From Roseburia sp. (lineage in GTDB: Bacteria > Bacillota > Clostridia > Lachnospirales > Lachnospiraceae), in assembly GCA_022771695.1 (NCBI GenBank), contig JALEKJ010000057.1, positions 62,001-126,000 on the forward strand: a stretch of DNA of 64,000 nucleotides. Direction: 5' to 3'. The notes under the pieces are model-generated. The model was not told the origin of the DNA. It was given only the letters and a program-made list of their open reading frames with translations, and made no database searches. Every line of letters starts with the position of its first letter. Within the stretch, counting starts at the first letter, position 1. This document shows, in pieces, positions 43,313 to 51,888 of this stretch. The position numbers were made by a program, and so were the translations under genes.

Positions 43313-44473
43313 TTACCGGCGGCGTACCTGTCTGGCGATCACAAACGTGATGATGAAGATTGCGACTGCATACAGGAGCTGGATACCAATGCACTGTAGG
43401 TAGAAGTCCATATCAAAAATTTCCTTGCCAAAACCGGCAAGCATATTGTTGGCACGGATGTACCAATAAGCGGGCAGGAACTTTGCGGCGCTAAGCACGG
43501 ATGCCGGAAGCATCGACTGCGGTACAAACACGCCGCAGAGGAATGCCATGGAGAGACCAAGCATGTTGGATACCATATTTAAAATATTGTCATCAAATCC
43601 AAAGCAGCTGATGAATAATGTGAGTGCTGTGGAAATCAGCAGGAACACAAAACTGTTGAGGACTGCTAAAAGTAAGGCACTTTCTGTCCAGAGTGCGGGG
43701 CCGTAAAGCAGGAGGCAAAGAAGCATAAAGAGAGCCCAGATGCCAAGACTGTAGAGGACACAGCCCGCGGACATTTCCCCGATGCGCTTGCGCGGAGTGA
43801 GGGAAGAACAGACCGTGCGCGCCTTTAACTCTTTTCCGTTTAAGATTACCAGTATCGGTGCCAGACCGGAAAACAGGATTACGATAAAGACATACGGCAT
43901 GTACTGGAAATAGTAAAACACACTGCTGTTCATAGTTTTGCTTTCATCGTGAAAGGAAACGGTTTTTACGTCAGGTACAGAAGCTGCCGCCTCGTCTGTA
44001 GCGGCAATGGAAGCATCGATGTCATAGCCGCCTGCAAGATATAATTTTAACGTTGCCAGATACTGCGAAATCTGTTGATCGACATAATAAGAATTATTGC
44101 TTCCCGGGATAACCGCGGAAGTAAGCAGTTCCTCTGTGTCACCGGACAGCAGCTTTTCTTCAAATCCGGCAGGAATTGTCAGCGCGTAATCTAAGGTGCG
44201 GTAATACATCCGGTCTAGGATTGCATCTTTGTCATCCCCCAAATCAGATACATTGTGCAGGGAGCTAAGGTAGTGAACCAGAGCCTTGCTTGCAGTGGAA
44301 GCGTCATTGTCTGTAACCGATATTGTCAGGGATGTTGCTTTAAACTGGTCTGCATAGAAATCTTTGGTGGTTGCAGACAAAACAATCGTGATAGCAGCGT
44401 AAATGGCAAAGTAAATCAATGCTGCGGACAAACGCTTCTGTGCAATTTTGAAAAATGCTTTAAACACTTGCAT
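43313..44473 (-). CDS. ABC-2 type transporter permease
   Basis: N-terminal TM, large extracytoplasmic domain, five C-terminal TMs; paired with the next gene. Confidence 0.85.
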   Translation of the reverse strand: MQVFKAFFKIAQKRLSAALIYFAIYAAITIVLSATTKDFYADQFKATSLTISVTDNDASTASKALVHYLSSLHNVSDLGDDKDAILDRMYYRTLDYALTIPAGFEEKLLSGDTEELLTSAVIPGSNNSYYVDQQISQYLATLKLYLAGGYDIDASIAATDEAAASVPDVKTVSFHDESKTMNSSVFYYFQYMPYVFIVILFSGLAPILVILNGKELKARTVCSSLTPRKRIGEMSAGCVLYSLGIWALFMLLCLLLYGPALWTESALLLAVLNSFVFLLISTALTLFISCFGFDDNILNMVSNMLGLSMAFLCGVFVPQSMLPASVLSAAKFLPAYWYIRANNMLAGFGKEIFDMDFYLQCIGIQLLYAVAIFIITFVIARQVRRR

Positions 44474-45683
44474 ATTTTTTCCTCCTTACCAAGGCAATGC
44501 CGCCAAGACAGAATACTGCCGAAATTGCCAGCAGGCTTGCGATGTTTATAAAGAATCGTTCCTGTGACGGATAGATTACCAGCGCATAGAGCGCGTCGGA
44601 AATCAGCGCAGACGGGTTAATCCGGTTGACAAGCGGACAAATATTTTCCACAATCATGCGCATATTTCCCATCATAAGACCGCTTAAGAAGCAGCTGATC
44701 ATAACGACTGCCATCAGAATGCCGAATTTGGTATCCTTGTTGAACCGACCGATGCTGCCGACAAAAAAGCCAAGGCTGATGCCGGCGAGACAGCCACAGA
44801 GTGCGGTCAGCGCGATATACCCGAAACGTGTTCCGAAATCTACCCCGAGTACGCCGGAGAAATAGAATAAAGCGACAATCACGGTGATAAATTCAAAAAG
44901 TAAAAGTGCAGTAAGGTCGCCGAGAGTTGTCACAAGTTTGTGGGCAGGTGAGATGCTGCGGCGTGCACCGAGTGGCGAAAGGTTGGCTTGGTTGTCGATG
45001 GCGATATTGCTTCCGGACATGGCTGCGTACAGGCAAGTCATGGCAATCAGGTTGAAAAAGTAGGTCAAAGACTGATCTAACGTCTCTGCTCCGAGGGACT
45101 CTTCCACGATATAGTCGACTTGCTCCGACATATGTGCAAGAACCGTGGGAAGCTGCTCGGGATGTGTCATGGCGATATCCGCAATCGCATGATATTCCAT
45201 GTTGAACTTCTCAACAAACGCGCCTAGAATACTCTGAAATAGTGGATCTGAATTCATCTCGGCGGAAATTGTGAGGCAAAGCGGAGCATCCGGCAGGTCA
45301 TCTTTACTCTTTGCATTGATATAGTCTGCGATATCCGGTACCGTGACATGGATTATGCCGTAGATTTCTTTCTCGGATAAGAGGTTGCGCGCTTCTTCTT
45401 CTGTCGCATAAGTGACCTCTAGAAATTGATTCTCTCCGGGTTCCGACAAGCCGTCAAAGAGACTTCGGATTCCGTCGGAAATCGGGAGGGTGGCATCGGA
45501 GTCCGCGGATTCTTCCATCACGACGGCAACCGGGATGGCGGAAAAGCTTTCGTCTTCCCCCAGACCGCCAAAGGCGAACGAGAACATTGTTCCGAGGAGA
45601 AGTGGGAAGGCGAAGCACCAAAATACTTGACTTTTATCCCGAATCAGGGATAGAAACGTATATTTCATAGAATGTAGAAACAT
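44460..45683 (-). CDS. ABC-2 type transporter permease
   Basis: Same topology; overlaps neighbouring permease. Confidence 0.85.
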   Translation of the reverse strand: MFLHSMKYTFLSLIRDKSQVFWCFAFPLLLGTMFSFAFGGLGEDESFSAIPVAVVMEESADSDATLPISDGIRSLFDGLSEPGENQFLEVTYATEEEARNLLSEKEIYGIIHVTVPDIADYINAKSKDDLPDAPLCLTISAEMNSDPLFQSILGAFVEKFNMEYHAIADIAMTHPEQLPTVLAHMSEQVDYIVEESLGAETLDQSLTYFFNLIAMTCLYAAMSGSNIAIDNQANLSPLGARRSISPAHKLVTTLGDLTALLLFEFITVIVALFYFSGVLGVDFGTRFGYIALTALCGCLAGISLGFFVGSIGRFNKDTKFGILMAVVMISCFLSGLMMGNMRMIVENICPLVNRINPSALISDALYALVIYPSQERFFINIASLLAISAVFCLGGIALVRRKKYASV

Positions 45684-45694
45684 ATCGGCACCTC

Positions 45695-46636
45695 CTAGTC
45701 GCGAAGTTCTTTTCCGGTGATTTCCAGAAAGACATCATTTAGGGTCGGCAGTTCAGAATAGACTCTTCCGAAGGAGATGTCCTCGGACTGCAGATAATTT
45801 AAGATACGTGGCAGATTGTGTTTGCCGCCGCTGCAAAGCACCTTCAGGCAGTGATTTTCAAATGTCACCTCATAGACGTGCTTTAGCTCACGGATTGCTG
45901 CAATCTGTTCCGGCAGCAGGTCTAAGATGTCGATGGAGATAATCTCACTTTTTTTAATCATCCGCTTTAATTCCTCGGTGGTTCCGATGGCAAGATTTTT
46001 GCCTTTGTCCATAATGGCGATGCGGGTACAAATCTGCTCCACTTCCTCCATATAGTGTGAGGTATAGATAATGGTTGCACCCTGGCGGTTCAACTCCATA
46101 ATGCCCTCTAAGATTTTGTTGCGACTCTGTGGGTCTACGGCAACGGTCGGCTCATCTAAGATGATAAGTTTTGGCTTGTGCGCAATGCCGCAGGCGATAT
46201 TTAAACGTCGTAAAAGACCGCCGGAGAGTTTCTTGGGATAGAATTTGCGGAAATCGTTCAATCCTACAAAATCGATTGCCTCCTCAACATATTGTTTCCG
46301 AAGTGCTTTGTCGGTAATATAAAGACCGCAAAAATAGTCGATGTTCTCATAGACGGTCAATGCGTCGAACACGGCAACATTTTGCATGACGACACCAATT
46401 TGGCGTTTGAGGTCGTAGCTGTCCGGGCGCATCTCCTTTCCAAAGACTTCGATGCTGCCCTTGTCAAAGGCGAGCAGAGATAAGATGCAGTTGATGGTTG
46501 TGGTTTTGCCGGAACCGTTCGGACCTAAGAGACCGAAAATTTCACCTTCGTGAATTTCCAGATTAAAATGGTCGAGTGCCACAAGTTCCTGATAGCGTTT
46601 AACAAGATTTTCTACTTTTACAACCGGTGTTGTCAT
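45695..46636 (-). CDS. ABC transporter ATP-binding protein
   Basis: GPNGSGKTTTINCILSLL, LSGGLLRRLNIACGIAHKPKLIILDEPTVAVDPQSR. Confidence 0.93.
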   Translation of the reverse strand: MTTPVVKVENLVKRYQELVALDHFNLEIHEGEIFGLLGPNGSGKTTTINCILSLLAFDKGSIEVFGKEMRPDSYDLKRQIGVVMQNVAVFDALTVYENIDYFCGLYITDKALRKQYVEEAIDFVGLNDFRKFYPKKLSGGLLRRLNIACGIAHKPKLIILDEPTVAVDPQSRNKILEGIMELNRQGATIIYTSHYMEEVEQICTRIAIMDKGKNLAIGTTEELKRMIKKSEIISIDILDLLPEQIAAIRELKHVYEVTFENHCLKVLCSGGKHNLPRILNYLQSEDISFGRVYSELPTLNDVFLEITGKELRD

Positions 46637-46827
46637 GATAACTCCTCCTCATTTTTATGTTTGATTGCCAAAGGCATTTTTTCCTTACAGTGACCAGTAT
46701 AGACAATCCGATGCGCGGGTGTAAGTGAACGGTGTCAGTTCTTTGTGTGACAAATGTCACGAAATATTCGTTCGCAGAAAAACTGCTAGTCAGAGCGCAG
46801 GGAAAATGGTATGGTTAGTGTAGATAT

Positions 46828-47955
46828 GTGGAGGAAATTATGACGAGGTTTGTGGATAAGGCACTTTTTATCGTGATGGGAATTGTGATGGTCGCTACAT
46901 CGGAGTCGGCGATTATGGCGGTGACTTCGATGCTGCTAGGAGTGATTGCGGCAGCGCTCGGTAGCTGTGTCACGGACTTGCGCTACCGCGCGGCATATAT
47001 GGCACTTTTTGTGGCGGGCTGCTTTTTTATCCCGGAACTGCGCTGTTTTCTGCCGGTCATATTCTATGACTGTGCTATGGAGCGGTACGCATGGTTGATT
47101 TATTTGGCAGCACCGGTATTTTTTCTATATGACAGAGGACTGGGAATATCATTGCAAAAAGAAGTGCTGTGGCTTACGTTTCTCGCTGTCTCGGCAGTGC
47201 TCGGATACCGAACCGGAAATAACGAGCGCTTAGAGCGGGAGATGATAAGTCTTAGGGACAGTAGCACGGAATTGAATCTGGTATTGCGGGAGAAAAATAA
47301 GAATCTGCTTGAGAAGCAGGATTATGAGATATATCTGGCGACACTGCGCGAGAGAAACCGGATTGCCAGAGAGATTCATGATAATGTCGGACATATGCTT
47401 TCGAGAAGTATTTTACAGATTGGAGCGCTGACCACAATCCATAAGGAAGAACCGTTGCATGAGCAGCTTACGAGCGTCAACGATACGCTTGGTCAGGCGA
47501 TGAACAGTATACGAGAGAGCGTACATGACCTTCATGATGAGGCCATCGACTTGCGCCAGGCAATCCTTGAAGCGACGCGCGAGATGGCAAAGGAATACGA
47601 GTTGACGATTGATTATGATATGTCGGCGAAGGTGCCAAGGAACGTCAAATACTGTTTTATCGCGACGGTGAAGGAAGCGATGTCCAACATTGTAAAACAT
47701 TCTAATGCCGATAAGATTCTGGTGATTTTGCGGGAGCATCCCGGATTTTACCAGTTGACGGTGGAGGATAACGGCACGACCGCGCAGGGCGGCAGAGTCC
47801 GGTGGGAAACCATACAGGGCGAAGAAGTATTTGGCGGTGGAATCGGGCTTGCGAATATGAGAGAGCGCGTTGAGGCTTTGCGGGGAACTTTCCGGGTTCA
47901 CTGTGAAAAGGGATTCCAAATTTTTATTTCGATTCCGAAGGAGCAGAAAAAATGA
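46828..47955 (+). CDS. NarL-type sensor histidine kinase
   Basis: RERNRIAREIHDNVGHMLSRSILQIGAL, GGGIGLANMRERVEAL. Confidence 0.9.
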   Translation: MEEIMTRFVDKALFIVMGIVMVATSESAIMAVTSMLLGVIAAALGSCVTDLRYRAAYMALFVAGCFFIPELRCFLPVIFYDCAMERYAWLIYLAAPVFFLYDRGLGISLQKEVLWLTFLAVSAVLGYRTGNNERLEREMISLRDSSTELNLVLREKNKNLLEKQDYEIYLATLRERNRIAREIHDNVGHMLSRSILQIGALTTIHKEEPLHEQLTSVNDTLGQAMNSIRESVHDLHDEAIDLRQAILEATREMAKEYELTIDYDMSAKVPRNVKYCFIATVKEAMSNIVKHSNADKILVILREHPGFYQLTVEDNGTTAQGGRVRWETIQGEEVFGGGIGLANMRERVEALRGTFRVHCEKGFQIFISIPKEQKK

Positions 47956-48578
47956 GAGTTTTAGTAGTAGATGATGATAATTTGGTAGCAATTTCATTAA
48001 AGACAATTCTGGAGGCAGATCCCGAAGTTGCGGTAATCGGTATTGGAAAAAGCGGGGAAGATGCGGTCTGCTTATACCGGGAGCAGAAGCCGGATGTGCT
48101 TTTGATGGATATCCGCATGAATGGCATGACCGGTTTAGATGCAGCAGAATGCATTTTGAAAGAAGATGAAGCGGCAAAAATTCTGTTTTTAACTACGTTC
48201 TCGGATGATGAGTATATTGTGCGTGCACTGAATCTGGGAGCAAAAGGATATCTGCTCAAACAGGATTTCGAGGGAATCGTTCCTGCAATCAAAGCAGTTT
48301 ATGGCGGACAGAGCGTGTTCGGTGGTGATATCGTCGGAAAGATTCCGGTGCTCATGCAGAGTAAGGGAGAGGTGGACTATGCGAAATACGACATCAGCGA
48401 AAAAGAACAGGCAATCATCGAGTTGGTAGCGGAAGGGCTGTCTAACCGTGAGATTGCCGGAAGATTGTACTTAAGTGAGGGAACGGTCCGCAACTATATC
48501 AGTACGATTCTGGAAAAGTTGGGGCTTCGGGACCGCACACAGCTTGCCGTATTTTATTATAAGAACAGTTTGAATTAG
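47952..48578 (+). CDS. LuxR/NarL-family response regulator
   Basis: Receiver plus LuxR HTH (EKEQAIIELVAEGLSNREIAGRLYLSEGTVRNYIS). Confidence 0.93.
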   Translation: MRVLVVDDDNLVAISLKTILEADPEVAVIGIGKSGEDAVCLYREQKPDVLLMDIRMNGMTGLDAAECILKEDEAAKILFLTTFSDDEYIVRALNLGAKGYLLKQDFEGIVPAIKAVYGGQSVFGGDIVGKIPVLMQSKGEVDYAKYDISEKEQAIIELVAEGLSNREIAGRLYLSEGTVRNYISTILEKLGLRDRTQLAVFYYKNSLN

Positions 48579-49180
48579 GTCAGTGAACGGATGCCGATTG
48601 TGATGATGTCATTCGCGAGCGCAGCCATCTCTTCCGGAGATTTTGGTGTCTCTGATTGAAGCCAGTGTTCTATGAGTCCAATACAGCCGGAGGCGGCAAA
48701 ATGATAGAAATATTCAAAGCGGGTAAGCTCTTCTTGCGGAAAAGTGGAAGCATATAGCTCCATGAGACGTTCCCGGAAGAGCTTTTTGATTTTCAGTAAA
48801 AAAGAAATATCGCCGTTTGGCCCGAGCAAAGAGGTATAAAGAGTACGATTGTCCATGGCAAACTGAAAGATATCATAAATTAGAGGATTGGGATTCGCGT
48901 TGAGGCTGACAGGTGCATGTTTGGAAATCAGTTCTTCGAATTGCGACAAGATATCCTGTTCAATCTGTTCCACCATATCATAGATATCCTTGTAGTGAAG
49001 ATAAAAGGTTCCGCGGTTCACATCGGCTGCCTCACAAAGCTCTTTTACAGAGATGTCCTGATAATTTTTGCTTTCGAGTAAGGAGAAAAGTGCCTCCGAA
49101 AGAAGCGCTTTGGTGCGTCGCACGCGCCGGTCTGTTTTTTGTTCGGTTTTCTTTATTTGTTGCAAAGAAGCAGTTGCCAT
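48575..49180 (-). CDS. TetR/AcrR family regulator
   Basis: TKALLSEALFSLLESKNYQDISVKELCEAADVNRGTFYLHYKDIYDMVEQIE. Confidence 0.92.
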   Translation of the reverse strand: MATASLQQIKKTEQKTDRRVRRTKALLSEALFSLLESKNYQDISVKELCEAADVNRGTFYLHYKDIYDMVEQIEQDILSQFEELISKHAPVSLNANPNPLIYDIFQFAMDNRTLYTSLLGPNGDISFLLKIKKLFRERLMELYASTFPQEELTRFEYFYHFAASGCIGLIEHWLQSETPKSPEEMAALANDIITIGIRSLT

Positions 49181-49362
49181 GATAGAAATTCCTTTCTATA
49201 ATGAAATTAGTACTTTATACCTGTCTATATCTGAAAAATTTATAAAATAATGTACAAAAACAACAAAAACGTTCATTAATAGACAGAGATAACATAGTTG
49301 ATGATTGAGAAAAAAAGTTCTTTTATTATAATATAATAATTACAAGAAAATAAATCAACACG

Positions 49363-51888
49363 ATGTTAAGAAACAAGAGAGGGATGCAGATGGAACCGAA
49401 AGAGGAAAAGAAAAAAGGAAATTTCTGGCTTGCAGTGGCAACATTCATTGTGAATAAGCGGAAGGCAATTATGGTCCTGTTTGTCTTTGCAATTATTTAC
49501 AGTGTTTTATCTGTAAGTAAGGTACAGGTAAATCAGGATATCACTTCGTATCTTTCCGATGAAACGGAGACAAAACGAGGACTCAATGTCATGGATGAAG
49601 AATTTGTCACCTATGGCTCAGCGAGAGTTATGGTGGCAAACGTTACATACCGGGATGCGGACGCTTTGGCAGAGAGAATCGAACAGATTGAGGGAGTTAA
49701 GACGGTGGCATTTGACGATACAGGGGATCACTATATCGGCAGTAACGCGCTGTTTGATGTCACGGTGAATGGAGAGGATGAGGACCCGGAAAGTATTGCG
49801 GCAATCAAGGGCATCCGTGAAGAACTTTCGGATTATGACATCTATATCTCGACGACGGTTGGTCAAGTGGCAGACAGTGCGGAGATGCTGAATAAAGAGA
49901 TGAGCGTCATCCTTGTGCTTGCGGTTGTTGTTATCATAGCGGTACTTTTGCTTTCCACAAAAGCGTATTTGGAAATACCGGTATTGCTTCTTACATTTGG
50001 CGTGGCGGCAATCCTTAATATGGGAACAAACTACTGGTTCGGAGAGATTTCGTTTGTTACAAATTCCATTGCGGTTGTACTTCAGTTAGCACTGGCAATC
50101 GATTACGCAATCATCCTCTGCGACCGGTTTATGGAGGAACATGAGACAATGGAGTCGGAGGAAGCGGTCAAGCTTGCGCTTTCCAAGGCGATACCGGAGA
50201 TCAGTTCTTCGTCGTTAACTACGATTTCCGGTCTGGTGGCGTTAATGCTTATGCAGTTTCGGTTGGGCTTTGATATGGGTATCGTATTGGTCAAGGCAAT
50301 TGTGTTCAGTTTGATTTCCGTGTTCTTCCTTATGCCGGGAATACTTCTTATTTTTGCAAAAGGTATAGATAAGACGCATCATAAATGTTATGTGCCAAAC
50401 ATTACGTTTGCCGGAAAATTTGCGGAAAAGACAAAATACATCATCCCACCGATTTTTTTGGTAATCGTCGTAGTGGCATTCTTTGGCTCTAGCAACTGTA
50501 AATATGTATTTGATACAAATTCAGCAGAGGGAAGTAAGAAAAGTGATGCAAAAATTGCGTCCGAAAAGATTGAGAGTGTATTCGGAAAGAGCAATCAGCT
50601 TGTTGTCATGGTTCCGTCGGGCGACTATGAGAAAGAAAAGCGGGTATTGAACCAATTTGAAAAGCTATCCTTTGTAAAATCAGCGCTTGGGCTTGCCAAC
50701 CAGGAAATCAATGATGATTATGTGCTGACGGATAAGCTGACACCGCGGCAGTTTGCAGAACTGACCGATTTGGATGCAGAGGTTGTGCAGGTATTGTATT
50801 CTGCATATGCTTATAATGAAGAGCAATACGGACCGATGGTGACCGGAATTGACGAGTACGGTGTACCTTTGGTGGATATGATTGTCTTTCTGTATGATCA
50901 ATATCAGGAGGGCTACGTAACATTGGACGCGGATACCGATGAGATGTTAAACGAGCTTTATGATACGTTGCACGATGCACAGCTTCAGTTACAGGGCGAG
51001 AATTATACACGATTTGTCCTAAGTATTGACAAGCCGATTGAGGGACAGGAAACCTATGATGCAATGGAAGAAATTCGGAATGTGGCGGAGCAGTACTATG
51101 GAAAGGGAACCGTGATTTTGGCGGGAAACTCGACCAGTGCGAGAGACTTAGAGACATCCTTTGCAACGGATAATATCATCATCAGTGTGCTGACGGCACT
51201 GTTTGTTATGATTATCCTCTTCTTTACCTTCCAGTCAGCGGGACTTCCGGTACTTCTGGTACTCACGATTCAGGGAAGTATCTGGATTAACTTTACGATT
51301 CCGACCATTCAGGGGCAGTCGGTATACTTTATCGCTTATCTGATTGTATCTGCAATTCAGATGGGTGCAACCATTGACTATGCGATTGTAATTACCAGCC
51401 GCTACACGCAGCTTAAGGCAGAGATGCCGATTGAAAAAGCGATTATTGAAACGTTAAACCAGGCATTCCCAACGATATTTACATCGGGTTCCATCATGAC
51501 CTGTTCCGGATTTTTGATAGGAAATATATCGACAGATGTTACAGTGTCTTCTATGGGAGTCACGTTGGGACGAGGTACATTGACATCGATTGCACTGGTA
51601 TTGTTTGTACTTCCGCAGATTTTGCTGGCCGGAGACCGCATCATCGAGAAGACAGCACTCACGATGAACATTGCACGTTCGCAGAGAGATGTTGCCGGAC
51701 GTGTGCGCATCAGCGGGCATGTGCGCGGTTATGTACAGGGTGAGATTGATGCAGACATACAGGGAGCGTTCCAGGGACAGATGAAGGTGTCTGTAGATAC
51801 CGTACTTCCGGGACGGCAGGGACAGATTTCACAATTAGAAGAAAATGATATGATTGACATTGAAGAGGAAGGAGGTGCACAGGCATGA
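49363..51888 (+). CDS. MMPL/RND-family transporter
   Basis: Two RND-like TM blocks (ALAIDYAIILCDRF; GATIDYAIVITSRY). Confidence 0.92.
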   Translation: MLRNKRGMQMEPKEEKKKGNFWLAVATFIVNKRKAIMVLFVFAIIYSVLSVSKVQVNQDITSYLSDETETKRGLNVMDEEFVTYGSARVMVANVTYRDADALAERIEQIEGVKTVAFDDTGDHYIGSNALFDVTVNGEDEDPESIAAIKGIREELSDYDIYISTTVGQVADSAEMLNKEMSVILVLAVVVIIAVLLLSTKAYLEIPVLLLTFGVAAILNMGTNYWFGEISFVTNSIAVVLQLALAIDYAIILCDRFMEEHETMESEEAVKLALSKAIPEISSSSLTTISGLVALMLMQFRLGFDMGIVLVKAIVFSLISVFFLMPGILLIFAKGIDKTHHKCYVPNITFAGKFAEKTKYIIPPIFLVIVVVAFFGSSNCKYVFDTNSAEGSKKSDAKIASEKIESVFGKSNQLVVMVPSGDYEKEKRVLNQFEKLSFVKSALGLANQEINDDYVLTDKLTPRQFAELTDLDAEVVQVLYSAYAYNEEQYGPMVTGIDEYGVPLVDMIVFLYDQYQEGYVTLDADTDEMLNELYDTLHDAQLQLQGENYTRFVLSIDKPIEGQETYDAMEEIRNVAEQYYGKGTVILAGNSTSARDLETSFATDNIIISVLTALFVMIILFFTFQSAGLPVLLVLTIQGSIWINFTIPTIQGQSVYFIAYLIVSAIQMGATIDYAIVITSRYTQLKAEMPIEKAIIETLNQAFPTIFTSGSIMTCSGFLIGNISTDVTVSSMGVTLGRGTLTSIALVLFVLPQILLAGDRIIEKTALTMNIARSQRDVAGRVRISGHVRGYVQGEIDADIQGAFQGQMKVSVDTVLPGRQGQISQLEENDMIDIEEEGGAQA

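Noticed and set aside
49218-49292. CTGTCTAT ... ATAGACAG inverted pair between tetR and the MMPL gene as a TetR operator
   Set aside because: Arms are far more widely spaced than a normal TetR operator; too weak to call.
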